A DNA stretch of 64,000 bases, taken from Maribellus maritimus (GTDB lineage: Bacteria > Bacteroidota > Bacteroidia > Bacteroidales > Prolixibacteraceae). The DNA is taken from positions 62,001 through 126,000 of the forward strand of contig NZ_JAIKLE010000007.1 in assembly GCF_022267315.1 (NCBI RefSeq), read 5' to 3'. The notes below the pieces were generated by a model, which was not told the DNA's origin, made no database searches, and was given only the letters and a program-made list of their open reading frames with translations. How positions within the stretch are numbered: position 1 is the first letter of the stretch; every line of letters starts with the position of its first letter. Below, in pieces: positions 26,705 to 37,669 of the stretch. Made by a program: the position numbers and the translations under genes.

Positions 26705-26807
26705 TTTTTCCTCCGTAAAACGAGGCCTGAACCAAAAAACCAACTGCGATACAAAATAGTACAGCCTGAAAAATAAAATCGAAATATAAAAATTAAAATA
26801 TTGGTTT

Positions 26808-27857
26808 ATGAAATTATCGAAGTTCAAGTACGATTTAAACGAAAAAAGAATTGCCCTACACCCGGCCGACAACAGGGACGAATCCAGATTGATGGTATTA
26901 GACAGGGCAAACAAAACCATTGAGCATAAGTTATTTAAAGACCTGCTTGACTATTTCGATGATAAAGATGTAATGATATTTAACGACACCAAAGTTTTTC
27001 CGGCCCGTTTGTACGGCAACAAAGAAAAAACAGGTGCAGAAATCGAAGTCTTTCTTTTACGTGAGTTAAACCGGGAACAACGCTTATGGGATGTTTTGGT
27101 TGACCCTGCCAGAAAAATCCGAATTGGTAATAAATTATACTTTGGCGAAGACGATTTGTTGGTTGCCGAGGTGATTGACAATACAACATCAAGAGGAAGA
27201 ACATTACGGTTTTTATTCGACGGCCCATATGACGAATTTAAAAATACATTATACGGATTGGGAGAAACACCGCTTCCAAAATTTATAAGTCGTCCGGTAC
27301 AACCGGAAGACAAAGATCGTTATCAGACCATATTTGCAAAACACGAAGGAGCCGTTGCTGCGCCAACCGCAGGGTTACATTTTAGCCGCGAATTATTAAA
27401 ACGACTGGAAATCAAAGGTATTGATTTTACTTACATTACACTTCATGTTGGATTAGGAAATTTTAGAAGTGTAGATGTTGAGGATCTGACCAAACATAAA
27501 ATGGACTCAGAGCAAATTTGGATTCGCGATGAAGCATGTGACGTTGTAAACAATGCAAAAACAGAAAAGAAAAATGTTTGTGCAGTAGGGACAACTGTTA
27601 TGCGTACCCTGGAAAGTTCAGTTTCAACACAAGGTTTTCTGAAACCGTTTGAAGGCTGGACAAATAAATTTATTTTTCCTCCATATGATTTCAGGGTAGC
27701 CAACCGTATGATTACCAACTTTCATCTGCCATATTCAACACTTTTGATGATGGTTGCTGCATTTGGTGGTTACGATTTTGTAATGGAAGCATACAAAACC
27801 GCTATAAAAGAAGACTACCGATTTGGTACTTATGGAGATGCAATGCTGATAATTTAA
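26808..27857 (+). CDS. queA: S-adenosylmethionine:tRNA ribosyltransferase-isomerase QueA
   Basis: A 349-residue QueA, which transfers and isomerises the ribosyl moiety of SAM onto preQ1-modified tRNA to give epoxyqueuosine. The N-terminus [19 protein letters not shown] is characteristic, with further conserved segments [34 protein letters not shown] and [17 protein letters not shown]. QueG, which acts on its product, is also encoded in this window (51627-52571) but in a different unit. A terminator follows at 27879-27911. Confidence 0.97.
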   Translation: MKLSKFKYDLNEKRIALHPADNRDESRLMVLDRANKTIEHKLFKDLLDYFDDKDVMIFNDTKVFPARLYGNKEKTGAEIEVFLLRELNREQRLWDVLVDPARKIRIGNKLYFGEDDLLVAEVIDNTTSRGRTLRFLFDGPYDEFKNTLYGLGETPLPKFISRPVQPEDKDRYQTIFAKHEGAVAAPTAGLHFSRELLKRLEIKGIDFTYITLHVGLGNFRSVDVEDLTKHKMDSEQIWIRDEACDVVNNAKTEKKNVCAVGTTVMRTLESSVSTQGFLKPFEGWTNKFIFPPYDFRVANRMITNFHLPYSTLLMMVAAFGGYDFVMEAYKTAIKEDYRFGTYGDAMLII

Positions 27858-27878
27858 CTTTTTTTCAATATTTTTTTG

Positions 27879-27911
27879 AACCACGGGAACAACTGTTTTC
27901 GTGGTTTTTTG
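27879..27911 (+). terminator. Intrinsic terminator after queA
   Basis: AACCACGGGAAC (27879-27890) pairs with GTTTTCGTGGTT (27895-27906) with two mismatches, followed by a run of T, 22 bases after the queA stop. Confidence 0.8.
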
Positions 27912-27939
27912 TTTATAGTGTCAAATACCTTACACTTAA

Positions 27940-28695
27940 ATGAATTTAAAAATGAGACTATCGTATCTTTTAGTTTTCTTTTTTGTTATCGGAGCACTTA
28001 CTGTCGATGCGCAAAACGGAAGTGGACGAACCATACAGGTTAATGGAAGTGCCGAAATGGAAATCGAACCCGATGAAATTAAATTTGTCATTGAAATTGA
28101 AGAGTACTGGGAAGAAGAGTTTAAAGAAGAAAAGCTGCCCGGCGAGTACACTGAAGAGGAAATGGAGAAAAAAACCAGATTTGAAGAGTATCGAACCAAA
28201 GTACCTTTGGCTACAATAGAAGACAATTTAATAAAAACACTTCGGGAAGTTGGAATCGGAAAAGATGAAATCGTGGTAAGCAATTTAGGAAATTACTGGC
28301 GTTTTCGTGGAAAAGAGTTTTTATACCGCAAACAGTTTATTATCACCATTTCCGACTTTTCAAAAATAAACGAACTAGCCAAAATAATGGATGCGAAAGG
28401 CATTAAATATATGAATATTGGCGAACTAACTCACTCAAATATTGAAGATTACCAAAAAAAGGTAAAGATAAATGCGCTACAGGCAGCCAAAGAAAAAGCA
28501 CTCTATTTGGTTGAAAGTATGGGGGAAGAACTTGGCAGTGTTGTTTCTATTGTAGAGATGGGTGAAGGAATCAATCGCCCTGTGTTTGCAAGGGCCATGT
28601 TACGGACGGTACAAACAACCCAGCAGGAAAGCATCAATCAGGTAAAAAACATTAATCTTTCATACCAGGTACAAGCAAAATTCGCTATAAAATGA
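27940..28695 (+). CDS. SIMPL-domain (DUF541) periplasmic protein
   Basis: A 251-residue exported protein. The N-terminal hydrophobic stretch (RLSYLLVFFFVIGALTVDAQ) is a signal peptide; ATG codons at 27940 and 27952 are both usable. The mature part opens with RTIQVNGSAEMEIEPDEIKF, the usual first strand of SIMPL domains, and continues to the conserved helix KVKINALQAAKEKALYLVES and LGSVVSIVEMG. An acidic insertion (EEYWEEEFKEEKLPGEYTEE) precedes the second strand. SIMPL proteins are periplasmic or surface proteins of mostly unknown function. The methyltransferase gene follows after 55 bases. Confidence 0.85.
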   Translation: MNLKMRLSYLLVFFFVIGALTVDAQNGSGRTIQVNGSAEMEIEPDEIKFVIEIEEYWEEEFKEEKLPGEYTEEEMEKKTRFEEYRTKVPLATIEDNLIKTLREVGIGKDEIVVSNLGNYWRFRGKEFLYRKQFIITISDFSKINELAKIMDAKGIKYMNIGELTHSNIEDYQKKVKINALQAAKEKALYLVESMGEELGSVVSIVEMGEGINRPVFARAMLRTVQTTQQESINQVKNINLSYQVQAKFAIK

Positions 28696-28750
28696 ACTTA
28701 TGCAATATTTGCACAGGTAAGTTTTGTTATCTTGCGGCAAATTTTCAGAA

Positions 28751-29644
28751 ATGGCAAAATTCAATGTTCTTCAGTGTCCCGTGTGTGGCAGCGAAACTTT
28801 TTCACCCTTTTTAAAATGTAATGATCATTTTGTCAGCGGAGAAGAGTTTCAAATAAAAATATGCAAATCCTGCGGATTCAAAATCACAGAGGACATCGAA
28901 GACGAGGAAAATATTGGCTCGTATTATCAGTCGGACGAATATATTTCACACTCCAACACTTCTAAAGGACTGGTAAACTCGGTATATCACCGAGTACGAA
29001 AATATATGTTGAGGCAAAAAAGAAAGCTGGTTGAAAAAACTTCTCCGGAACAAAAGGGAAGCATTCTGGACATTGGTACCGGCACTGGTTTTTTCCTCAA
29101 TGAAATGAAACAACACGGGTGGCAAACAACAGGAACAGAAAAAAATACAGAAGCAAGGCAGTTTGTAAAATCAGAATTTAATCTTGATGTTTTCCCTACT
29201 GAACAACTTTTTGGTTTCAAAGAGCATAAATTTGATGTGGTTACTTTGTGGCATGTATTAGAACACATTCATCAGCTTGATGCAAATATGGAAACCTTTC
29301 ATAAAATTTTAAAAGCCGAAGGAAAACTAATCATCGCAGTGCCTAATAACTCATCGTATGATGCAGAACATTATCGTGAATATTGGGCTGCTTATGATGT
29401 TCCCCGCCACATCTGGCATTTTACTCCGGAACAAATGGAATCTTTTGGAGAAAGATTTGGTTTCAAGCTTACAGAAGTTCACTCCATGCCATTCGACTCG
29501 TTTTATGTATCGCTTCTTAGTGAAAAATATAAAAAGTCGACATTGGCACTTGTAAAGGGAATCATCCACGGAACTGTCTCATGGTTTGCCAGTTCGTTCA
29601 AACCCGGTCGTTGTAGTTCAGTAATCTATGTTTTTGGAAAATAG
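28751..29644 (+). CDS. Class I SAM methyltransferase with zinc-ribbon N-terminus
   Basis: A 297-residue methyltransferase. The start ATG at 28751 (MAKFNVLQ) is preferred over an upstream TTG because it sits directly before the zinc-ribbon-like region Cys9-x2-Cys12 and Cys38-x2-Cys41. The SAM-binding domain follows with motif I ILDIGTGTGFFLNEM, the acidic residue in TGTEKN, and post-motif DVVTLWHVLEHIHQLD. The C-terminal part (NNSSYDAEHYREYWAAYDVPRH) is typical of SAM methyltransferases acting on sugars or small molecules in Bacteroidota. Substrate unknown. It converges with the large minus-strand gene, ending 3 bases from it. Confidence 0.85.
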   Translation: MAKFNVLQCPVCGSETFSPFLKCNDHFVSGEEFQIKICKSCGFKITEDIEDEENIGSYYQSDEYISHSNTSKGLVNSVYHRVRKYMLRQKRKLVEKTSPEQKGSILDIGTGTGFFLNEMKQHGWQTTGTEKNTEARQFVKSEFNLDVFPTEQLFGFKEHKFDVVTLWHVLEHIHQLDANMETFHKILKAEGKLIIAVPNNSSYDAEHYREYWAAYDVPRHIWHFTPEQMESFGERFGFKLTEVHSMPFDSFYVSLLSEKYKKSTLALVKGIIHGTVSWFASSFKPGRCSSVIYVFGK

Positions 29645-29647
29645 ATG

Positions 29648-32437
29648 CTAATTTAATGTATAATTGAAGAGATTACCTCCATCACTTCCTACCAGCAGAC
29701 TCAAACTACCTGTAGCTTCAGACATTTTTCCGATGCTAAACTGACTGCTCCCCTGTAAAGGAAAACCGTCGTGAAGATGTCCCTCAGGATTATATAAATA
29801 AATACGATTTGACGATTCATCCACAACACCGACCTTTTTCATTTTCGGACCAAAAATATAAATATTAGGAGGGTCTTTAATTAAATTATCAAATTTTTCA
29901 GCGTAAAGCTTTTTCCCGTTTTCATCCATTACTTTTAATTCATTTCCGTCAATAAATACAAAATCAGGAACTCCGTTTCCGTTTAAATCGTCGCAGGTAA
30001 AAAAGTGGTCTGCTCCGAATTTGCCTATTTTCTTTTCAGAATACTTTCCGTCAAAGAAAATGTAATACACCTTTCCTGTTACATCTGTTGCAACAATTTT
30101 AGGTATTCCATCCAAATTTAAAATCAGCGGATTCCGTGAATTTTCAAAAGTCGCAGAAGTGTTTACCCGGCTGTTTCCTCTTCTGTCCAATATATAGATT
30201 CTGGATTTGTCTTTAAAAACAATAAAGTCCCTTCTTCCAACCCTGAAGTGTTGTATCGGGGTTGTCACCAAATGGTCAGTTTGTTTAAAAATCCAGCCAC
30301 TCACAACTTTCCCGGTATAGTCATACGCAACTACCTTTTTATTTTCATGAGGAATAAAATAACGATAGTTCCGGTTGTTATCGTAGTCGAAAACATTTAC
30401 ACCTGCAGTGGCAGGTGAGCTAAACACCACAGGAAAATGCGCTACGTTATTTCCATTTCTGTCAATTAAATACAGTCTATTTTTTGTATTAAACAGGTAC
30501 TGAAGTTTTCCGTTTTTGTAATAATCCACCTGGAAAATCTCGCCAATAACAGGCTCTGCAACAGATATTGTCCACCGCACGCGGCCTTCATTGGTAATCT
30601 GGTAAAGATTATTTTGTTCGTCCTGCAAAATCACTTCTCGATTCGCAGGATTATCGTGATTAACAACTATCTGTGGTTTAAATTGAATTGAGTTTCCAAT
30701 GTTACTTTGCCAGGTCGTTTGGGCTTCTTCCTGTGCTTTAGGATTGAAAGCCAAAACCATCGAATTAAAAAATAACTCTTTGTCGTGGATGATTTGCCAG
30801 TTAACTGCCTGTATTTTTCGCAAAGCCTCTTCCTTTTCCTCCACCTCCCGGGTTATCTCCGGGTTAAAAAGTTGCTTACTGAAACTATAAGCACGGTTGA
30901 CGTCGATATACGTATTTACATTGGAACGATTTGCGATGTTTTGTTTGAATTTCAAATACCGTACCTCGTGGTCTAAACTTGCATCCAAAACCATATTGTG
31001 AAGGTATTCCTCCAGTCCTTTTTCTGAATTCGAAAAAACCATGTAGTTATCATGAAAAGCAACAAAATTTGCTTTTGCTGCAGCAAATGGTTTCCCCAGC
31101 CAAATTCCCGGAAATGAAGGATACGGAAACTCATAAATGGTAAATTTAGTTTCTCTGTCCACCGAATAAATTTTGCTTAATGAACTCAGTTCTGCTCCTT
31201 TTCTTGCTGCATATGATGACAGCCAACTTGTGAGCTGTTCCACAGCAAGCGTTCGACCTTCCGTATGAAGGATAAAAAAAGTTGTCATATGGGAAGGATC
31301 AACGGGAATCGTTGTTGCCGCAACAATAACTTCATCATTTACAATTCCCTTCAGCGACTCTTTAAAATCAGTACGCAGTCCTGTTTCAATCTTTTTTATT
31401 TGTTCTTCGCGTTTATAATACGAGTCAGTATGAGAAAAGTATCGTTCGAGATTTTCGAAAAAAATGTTTTTATCAGAAAATGAATAACTTACAAAAAAAG
31501 ATGTATTTTTCGGGAGTACTTCGTCAGCTTTGGAATTCACAGCATCCTGCCCGTCGAAAACAGACAAAAAATGGTTTAAGGAATCATCAGCAACAGAAAC
31601 ACCATTGAACAAAATTTTGTCATCATCAAACTCAACATCCAGTTCAGTCCATGAAGCAAAATCTCCAAAACTTTCGGTGCGATTCTTATAATTCAACCTA
31701 ACGGTCTCACCAAATTCATTAACGCTTTGGGTCGATTTTCTATTCATCCAGTTACCAACCAACTCCGGAAAATTAACATGGTTTATGTATAATGAGACAT
31801 CGGATTGCAGGGTTACAGTCTTGTTAACTTCAGTAAAGAAACGGTCATTTAATATGGTGTAAGTATTCATTTGCCGGATAGCCTGCTCAACCATTGTTGC
31901 TTTTGGACTTGCCAGAAATATACCTTCGCTAAAACAAAAAAACAGAACAGATGAATTTTCTTTTGATACGGCAGTGATTTTATTACCGCTGTAGTTACTC
32001 TCTTCATATCTGTATTGAGAGACGGGATAAAGTAACTCGATTAAGTTTTTTACACTTGTTTTTTTGTTATTTGTATTTGCATTTTTTATAAAAAGTGGAA
32101 TCAAATCAGTTTTGCCTGAAAAATTAAACGCCAGAATAAAGGATTCATTTCGCAATCCACTTTGAACATCGTTGTTGTCTTTCACCAATGAATCCATTTG
32201 AGTAATTAATCCCAGAAACGAATTTCCAATATTTGAATCCTTCATTTCCTTAATTATCGGATTATCAACAGGAATTGATTTCAATGAACGAAATTCAAAA
32301 AAACCGGGAGTAGTTACGGGTACAGCTTTATATACCGATGTTTCTTTTATAAAAGTCACTTCGTCCTTTGTAAAGTATATAAAACCGGCGACCAATGCCA
32401 CTACAAAAATCAGAAATAAAATCAGATTTCGTTTCAT
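29648..32437 (-). CDS. Large membrane-anchored protein with C-terminal propeller-like repeats
   Basis: A 929-residue protein with one N-terminal helix (residues 5-22) and no lipobox, so it is anchored with the bulk in the periplasm. I do not recognise a named family with certainty; residues 30-600 resemble DUF3352-like bacterial proteins (LNDRFFTEVNKTV, NTSFFVSYSFSDKNIFFENL). From about 610 to the end there are repeated short blades such as NREVILQDEQNNLYQITNEG, YRYFIPHENKKVVAYDYTGK and KSRIYILDRRGN, i.e. a PQQ/WD-like beta-propeller. Function unknown; it stands alone, upstream of infB's terminator, in reverse orientation to the methyltransferase. Confidence 0.75.
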   Translation of the reverse strand: MKRNLILFLIFVVALVAGFIYFTKDEVTFIKETSVYKAVPVTTPGFFEFRSLKSIPVDNPIIKEMKDSNIGNSFLGLITQMDSLVKDNNDVQSGLRNESFILAFNFSGKTDLIPLFIKNANTNNKKTSVKNLIELLYPVSQYRYEESNYSGNKITAVSKENSSVLFFCFSEGIFLASPKATMVEQAIRQMNTYTILNDRFFTEVNKTVTLQSDVSLYINHVNFPELVGNWMNRKSTQSVNEFGETVRLNYKNRTESFGDFASWTELDVEFDDDKILFNGVSVADDSLNHFLSVFDGQDAVNSKADEVLPKNTSFFVSYSFSDKNIFFENLERYFSHTDSYYKREEQIKKIETGLRTDFKESLKGIVNDEVIVAATTIPVDPSHMTTFFILHTEGRTLAVEQLTSWLSSYAARKGAELSSLSKIYSVDRETKFTIYEFPYPSFPGIWLGKPFAAAKANFVAFHDNYMVFSNSEKGLEEYLHNMVLDASLDHEVRYLKFKQNIANRSNVNTYIDVNRAYSFSKQLFNPEITREVEEKEEALRKIQAVNWQIIHDKELFFNSMVLAFNPKAQEEAQTTWQSNIGNSIQFKPQIVVNHDNPANREVILQDEQNNLYQITNEGRVRWTISVAEPVIGEIFQVDYYKNGKLQYLFNTKNRLYLIDRNGNNVAHFPVVFSSPATAGVNVFDYDNNRNYRYFIPHENKKVVAYDYTGKVVSGWIFKQTDHLVTTPIQHFRVGRRDFIVFKDKSRIYILDRRGNSRVNTSATFENSRNPLILNLDGIPKIVATDVTGKVYYIFFDGKYSEKKIGKFGADHFFTCDDLNGNGVPDFVFIDGNELKVMDENGKKLYAEKFDNLIKDPPNIYIFGPKMKKVGVVDESSNRIYLYNPEGHLHDGFPLQGSSQFSIGKMSEATGSLSLLVGSDGGNLFNYTLN

Positions 32438-32555
32438 TCAATCAAGTTTTACTCAAAAGTACAAAATACAAAACGCGTTCGATCCTAATTTTCGTTTATA
32501 AAATAAAACATGAATTGTTAATAACCCGGTAAATACACCATTTTCGCGGGTAAAA

Positions 32556-32582
32556 ACAAAAAAGGCCGGAAAATCCGGCCTT
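32556..32582 (-). terminator. Rho-independent terminator of infB
   Basis: AAGGCCGGA (32562-32570) and TCCGGCCTT (32574-32582) form a perfect 9-bp stem with a 3-base loop. On the minus strand it is followed by TTTTTT. It lies 20 bases beyond the infB stop. Confidence 0.95.
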
Positions 32583-32601
32583 AACTATATTTTATTAAAT
32601 T

Positions 32602-35598
32602 CTACAAATGCTTTGCTACTTCCACTTCGTGATAGGCTTCGATGTGATCTCCAACTTTAATATCATTGAAGTTTTCGATGTTCAATCCACATTCATAACC
32701 GTTTTTCACTTCTTTTACATCGTCTTTGAAACGCTTAAGAGAACCAAGCAAGCCGGTATAAATTACAATACCGTCACGAATGATCCGAACTTTTGAGTTT
32801 CTCGCCACTTTCCCGTCTCGAACGATGCAACCGGCAACAGTACCAACTTTTGTAATTTTAAAGGTTTCAAGAACCTCAACAGTTCCGGTAACTTCTTCCT
32901 TGATGTCAGGAGAAAGCATACCTTCCATTGCAGCTTTAATTTCATTAATTGCATCGTATATAATAGAGTACAACCGAATGTCAATCTGCTCTTTTTCTGC
33001 AAGTTTCCGGGCATTTAACGAAGGGCGAACCTGGAAGCCGATTACAATGGCTTCAGAAGCTGCAGCAAGCAAAATATCAGATTCGGAAATCTGCCCTACG
33101 GCCTTGTGCTTAATGTTCACCTGAATTTCTTCTGTTGATAACTTAATCAATGCGTCGGATAACGCTTCAATAGAACCGTCGACATCACCTTTTACAATCA
33201 GGTTCAATTCCTGGAAATTACCAATTGCAATTCGTCGGCCAATTTCGTCGAGTGTAATATGCTTTTGTGTACGAAGTCCTTGTTCCCGTGCCAACTGTTC
33301 ACGTTTATTGGCAATATTTCGGGCTTCGCGCTCAGAATCCATCACATTAAATTTATCGCCTGCCTGCGGAGCACCATTTAAGCCAAGTATAATTGCCGGT
33401 TGTGCGGGTCCAACTTCGTCAATCCTCTGGTTACGTTCATTAAACATCGCCTTAACGTGTCCAAAATACTGACCTGCCAAAACGATGTCGCCAATATTTA
33501 AAGTTCCTGACTGCACCAGCAGCGTTGCAACATAACCTCTACCACGATCTAACGATGATTCAATGATAGTACCCGTTGCATTTTTATCCGGATTTGCTTT
33601 TAGCTCCAGCATTTCAGCTTCCAACAACACCTTCTCCAACAGTTCCTCAACTCCAATACCTTGTTTGGCTGAAATATCGTGTGACTGGTATTTTCCTCCC
33701 CACTCTTCAACCAAATAATTCATATTGGCCAGCTCTTCTTTTATTTTTTCGGGATTTGCACCGGGTTTATCAATTTTGTTTATTGCAAAAACAATCGGAA
33801 CACCGGCCGCAGAAGCATGGTTAATTGCTTCAATAGTCTGCGGCATCACATTGTCGTCGGCAGCAACAATAATAATTGCAATATCGGTAATCTGAGCACC
33901 ACGGGCACGCATCGCAGTAAATGCCTCATGCCCCGGAGTGTCCAGGAAAGTGATATCTTTTCCGTCATCAAGAGTCACATGATAAGCTCCGATATGCTGC
34001 GTAATTCCCCCGGCTTCACCAGCAATAACGTTTGTACTTCGAATGTAATCCAACAAAGAAGTTTTACCGTGGTCAACATGTCCCATGACTGTTACAATCG
34101 GCGAACGAAAAACCCGATTCTCGTCACTTTCTTCATTTTTGTCATCAATTGCCTCCTGAATATCCACACTTACAAACTCGACTGTATAACCAAATTCATC
34201 AGCTACAACCGACAATGTTTCTGCATCCAGTCGCTGGTTGATTGAAACAAAAAGTCCGAGACTCATACATGATGAAATAACTTCGTTAACACTAACACTC
34301 ATCATGTTGGCGAGCTCGTTTACTGAAACAAACTCAGTAACTTTTAATACCTTTTTCTGTTCGTTTTGTTTTTCAATGTCAGCTTGTATCTTTTCACTTG
34401 CTGCAGCACGTTTATCTCTCCGGTGTTTTGAGCCTTTTGATTTTCCTTTTGCTGTTAAACGTGCAAGAGTATCTTTAATCTGCTTCTGAACATCTTCTTC
34501 GTTCACCTCTTTTTTTAGAGGTCTTCTCTTTTTCCCATGTTGTTTATTAACCTGGAAATTAGGTTTTGACTTGTTGTCTCCTTTTTTATCTTCAAAATTG
34601 ATCCGACCACCATCTTTTGGGATTCTTTTTCTACGCTTTTTATTCCCTCCCTGATCTGATGAACCTTGTTGTTTTTTATCTCTTCTATCCGGCAGATCAA
34701 TTTTCCCGACCACAGTAGGCCCGTTCAGCTTGTTTGCCTGAGCTTTTACTACATTTTCGCTACTTCCGGTTTTGGTGCCCTTATCTTCTCTTTCAACTTT
34801 ACCCTGATATTCTGCCTTTCTCGCAGCTTTTTGCTTCTGACGTTCTCTCCGCTCTTTTTCCTTTTCTTCTTTTGTTTTTTTTGCGGGTCGGGTTTTCTGA
34901 TTAATATTTTTCAGGTCGATCTTCCCAACTACTTTAATCTCATCGACTCTAGGAACCTCAGTTTCAACAACTTCTTCCTTCTGGCTAAATTCTTCTTTTT
35001 TCACCGGTTCTTCTTTCGGTTTTTCAGGAGCAGCTTTCTCAGCGACTGGTTCCTCAGCAACTGGTTTCTCAGCGGCAGGCTTTTCCTCAATAATTTTTTC
35101 TTCTTCTTTTTCTGTTTTTGGCACTTCTTTTTCCGGAACCGGCTTTTCCTCCTTTTTCGGCTTTCCAACCTGATCCAAATCGATTTTCCCCAATACTTTT
35201 AAGCCCTCTTCTTTTGGTTTTGTTTTTTCCGATTCAACCGGCTTTTCTTCCTCCACCTTTTTTGTCACTTCAGGCTTTATCTCTTTTTCTTTAGGCTTTT
35301 CTTCTGCTTTTTCAGGTGATGATGATTCACCAACCTCAGCTTCCTCTTCTTCATCAATCGTGATAACTTCTTTTTTCGGGCGTTGGCTCTTTAAACTAAT
35401 TTTCTCTGATTCTTTTTTCAAAGAAATATCAATTTTGTACTCTTTTTCAAGAAGTTGAACCGCCTCCTCATTAACTTTAGTATTCGGATTTGAATCAATA
35501 TCAAAACCTTTTTTATGCAAAAATTCTACAATGGTATGAATACCAACGTTAAATTCTCTTGCAAGTTTACTAAGCCTTATTGTCTTACCAGCTACCAT
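32602..35598 (-). CDS. infB: Translation initiation factor IF-2
   Basis: A 998-residue IF-2, the GTPase that places initiator tRNA on the 30S subunit. The N-terminal winged-helix region ([20 protein letters not shown]) is followed by a ~350-residue charged, low-complexity linker. The linker contains three copies of a short motif: VLGKIDL (135-141), VVGKIDL (223-229) and VVGKIDL (296-302). The GTPase domain has G1 GHVDHGKT near residue 505, G3 DTPGHEAF and G4 NKID, then the IF-2 beta-barrels and C-terminal tRNA-binding domain. It ends the rimP-nusA-infB unit and has a strong terminator. Confidence 0.98.
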   Translation of the reverse strand: MVAGKTIRLSKLAREFNVGIHTIVEFLHKKGFDIDSNPNTKVNEEAVQLLEKEYKIDISLKKESEKISLKSQRPKKEVITIDEEEEAEVGESSSPEKAEEKPKEKEIKPEVTKKVEEEKPVESEKTKPKEEGLKVLGKIDLDQVGKPKKEEKPVPEKEVPKTEKEEEKIIEEKPAAEKPVAEEPVAEKAAPEKPKEEPVKKEEFSQKEEVVETEVPRVDEIKVVGKIDLKNINQKTRPAKKTKEEKEKERRERQKQKAARKAEYQGKVEREDKGTKTGSSENVVKAQANKLNGPTVVGKIDLPDRRDKKQQGSSDQGGNKKRRKRIPKDGGRINFEDKKGDNKSKPNFQVNKQHGKKRRPLKKEVNEEDVQKQIKDTLARLTAKGKSKGSKHRRDKRAAASEKIQADIEKQNEQKKVLKVTEFVSVNELANMMSVSVNEVISSCMSLGLFVSINQRLDAETLSVVADEFGYTVEFVSVDIQEAIDDKNEESDENRVFRSPIVTVMGHVDHGKTSLLDYIRSTNVIAGEAGGITQHIGAYHVTLDDGKDITFLDTPGHEAFTAMRARGAQITDIAIIIVAADDNVMPQTIEAINHASAAGVPIVFAINKIDKPGANPEKIKEELANMNYLVEEWGGKYQSHDISAKQGIGVEELLEKVLLEAEMLELKANPDKNATGTIIESSLDRGRGYVATLLVQSGTLNIGDIVLAGQYFGHVKAMFNERNQRIDEVGPAQPAIILGLNGAPQAGDKFNVMDSEREARNIANKREQLAREQGLRTQKHITLDEIGRRIAIGNFQELNLIVKGDVDGSIEALSDALIKLSTEEIQVNIKHKAVGQISESDILLAAASEAIVIGFQVRPSLNARKLAEKEQIDIRLYSIIYDAINEIKAAMEGMLSPDIKEEVTGTVEVLETFKITKVGTVAGCIVRDGKVARNSKVRIIRDGIVIYTGLLGSLKRFKDDVKEVKNGYECGLNIENFNDIKVGDHIEAYHEVEVAKHL

Positions 35599-35623
35599 AA
35601 AAAAATTTAATTTTTCTTAATCC

Positions 35624-35689
35624 AAATGCTAAAGTTTAACGGTACAATTTTAACAAAAATGATTAAACCATACTTCAATTTTAGCATTT
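35624..35689 (-). promoter_or_regulatory. Long-range hairpin between nusA and infB
   Basis: AAATGCTAAA (35624-35633) and TTTAGCATTT (35680-35689) are perfect inverted copies across a 46-base loop and span almost the whole nusA-infB gap, reaching into the nusA stop codon. It could fold in the message between the two coding regions; a role in processing or coupling is only a possibility. Confidence 0.4.
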
Positions 35690-36924
35690 TATTCAAATTC
35701 CGACTTCAGGATACTCAGCACATTATCTATAGTTTCCTCTTCAAAATCGGTTCTTTTAATCAGTTCGTTACGCGGAATACTCAGCACATTCTTTGCGGTA
35801 TCACAACCAATGGCTTTTAATCCGTCTATTACCCAGTCTTCAATTTCGTCAGCAAATTCGTCGAGGTTTACATCTTCCTCGTCTTCTTCCATCTCGCGGT
35901 AAACATCTATTTCGTAACCAGTTAACTGGCTGGCGAGCCTGATGTTCAAACCACCTTTCCCAATTGCCAGAGAAACCTCTTCTGGTCTTAAATAAACCTC
36001 GGCTTTTTTATTATCTTCAATTATTTTGATTGAATTAATTTTTGCCGGGTTCAGTGCTCTTTTTATAAAAAGCTGAACATTTGAAGAATAGTTAATTACG
36101 TCAATATTTTCATTTCTCAATTCCCGGACAATTCCATGAATACGGGAACCTTTCATTCCCACACACGCGCCAACGGGATCAATTCTTTCATCGTACGACT
36201 CAACGGCAACTTTCGCTCTTTCTCCCGGAACCCTTACAATTTTCTTAATGGTAATCAAACCATCAAAGATTTCAGGTATTTCCAGTTCAAATAAACGCTC
36301 AAGGAATACCGGCGCTGTTCGCGACAATATAATCAACGGATTATTGTTTCGCAACTCTACTTTGTATACGATAGCGCGAACGGTGTCTCCTTTTCTAAAA
36401 TAGTCAGACGGAATTTGTTCTCCTTTAGGAAGAATCAGTTCATTTCCCTCATCGTCAAGAATGAGGATTTCTTTTTTCCAAATCTGATAAACTTCTCCGG
36501 TAACAATGTCACCAATTTTATTTTTGTATTTACCGTAAATATGATCCTTTTCAAGTTCGAGAATCTTACTTGCCAGGTTCTGACGTAAGTTCAAGATGGC
36601 CCGACGCCCAAAATCCGCAAGTTTTACCTCATCAGTAACTTCTTCGCCAACTTCGTAGTCGTCATCTATTTTTAGTGCTTCAGTTAATGTTATCTGCAAA
36701 TTCGGTTCTTCTAGTTCGTCGTCTGCAACAACTTCCCTGTTTCGCCAAATTTCAAAATCACCCTTGTCAATGTTAATAATTACATCGAAGTTTTCATCAG
36801 TGCCAAACTGTCTGATCAGCACACTGCGAAAAACATCTTCAAGTACACTCATCATTGTAACCCGGTCAATGTTTTTCAACTCTTTGAATTCGGCAAAAGT
36901 ATCAATCAGGTTAATATTTTCCAT
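35689..36924 (-). CDS. nusA: Transcription termination/antitermination factor NusA
   Basis: A 411-residue NusA, binding RNA polymerase to control pausing and termination. The N-terminal domain begins MENINLIDTFAEFKELKNI; an S1 domain (about 130-200) with GDIVTGEVYQIWKKEILILD precedes KH domains with RIDPVGACVGMKGSRIHGIV and VSLAIGKGGLNIRLASQLTG. The acidic C-terminal extension is shorter than in E. coli. It follows rimP after 11 bases, the standard order. Confidence 0.97.
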   Translation of the reverse strand: MENINLIDTFAEFKELKNIDRVTMMSVLEDVFRSVLIRQFGTDENFDVIINIDKGDFEIWRNREVVADDELEEPNLQITLTEALKIDDDYEVGEEVTDEVKLADFGRRAILNLRQNLASKILELEKDHIYGKYKNKIGDIVTGEVYQIWKKEILILDDEGNELILPKGEQIPSDYFRKGDTVRAIVYKVELRNNNPLIILSRTAPVFLERLFELEIPEIFDGLITIKKIVRVPGERAKVAVESYDERIDPVGACVGMKGSRIHGIVRELRNENIDVINYSSNVQLFIKRALNPAKINSIKIIEDNKKAEVYLRPEEVSLAIGKGGLNIRLASQLTGYEIDVYREMEEDEEDVNLDEFADEIEDWVIDGLKAIGCDTAKNVLSIPRNELIKRTDFEEETIDNVLSILKSEFE

Positions 36925-36935
36925 CTTTCATCAGT

Positions 36936-37400
36936 TTATTTAAAAGTAATAACTGCTTTCGCACTTTTTATTTCGTTATATTTAATATTATGTTCCCGAA
37001 CAATTAACTGTTTCTTTTTATGTCCTTCCACTTTTTCGCGTTTTGATGTTTCCAGAATAATTTCATCATCATCAACTTCTTTCAGCACTCCTTCAAAATG
37101 TTCACCTGTTTTTAAATCTACCTCGATTTCGCGATTTTTATATTTAACATACTGCTGCCTCACTTTAAACCCCTCTGTTAAGCCCGGGGACGAAACCTGC
37201 AGCTCAAAATCTTCAATATCGCGATCGAGATTGTGTTCCACGTTTCGGCTAATTTCAATACATTTCTCAATGGTCACCCCATCAAAGCTGTCAACATACA
37301 CGTTAATAACGTTACTCTTATTTACCGAAACATCAACAAGAAACATCTTCTCGTCTAATTTTTCTTCAACCAGTTTTATTACTTTTTCCTTATCAATCAT
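36936..37400 (-). CDS. rimP: Ribosome maturation factor RimP
   Basis: A 154-residue RimP, required for 30S maturation. Segments FLVDVSVNKSNVINVYVD, VTIEKCIEISRNVEHNLDR and the conserved DFELQVSSPGLTEGF are present; the C-terminal half forms the SH3-like domain. First gene of rimP-nusA-infB. Its upstream region has a TATTTTTG -7-like box on the minus strand (37471-37464) and a short hairpin-capable GGGAACCAGAGGTCCCC at about 37420-37436 in the leader. Confidence 0.95.
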   Translation of the reverse strand: MIDKEKVIKLVEEKLDEKMFLVDVSVNKSNVINVYVDSFDGVTIEKCIEISRNVEHNLDRDIEDFELQVSSPGLTEGFKVRQQYVKYKNREIEVDLKTGEHFEGVLKEVDDDEIILETSKREKVEGHKKKQLIVREHNIKYNEIKSAKAVITFK

Positions 37401-37669
37401 TCATTATTAGTAACAAAATAGGGAACCAGAGGTCCCCTAAAGCAGGTTTTTCCAAAATCATCGCAAAAATAGTAAAATAATTGATTAATAAAAAAATAGC
37501 AACACATATAAATTACTGATTTTAAAGAAATAATAATTCCATAAAAAGCCGTTTCCCAGAAGCAGACCAATTCATTATCAGTTGATTTTCCAGACTTTTG
37601 TGTATTAAAAAGATACATTTCCTGATTTACGAAAGTTTTGTACTTTTATCACTCAAGAAGAAACGATTT

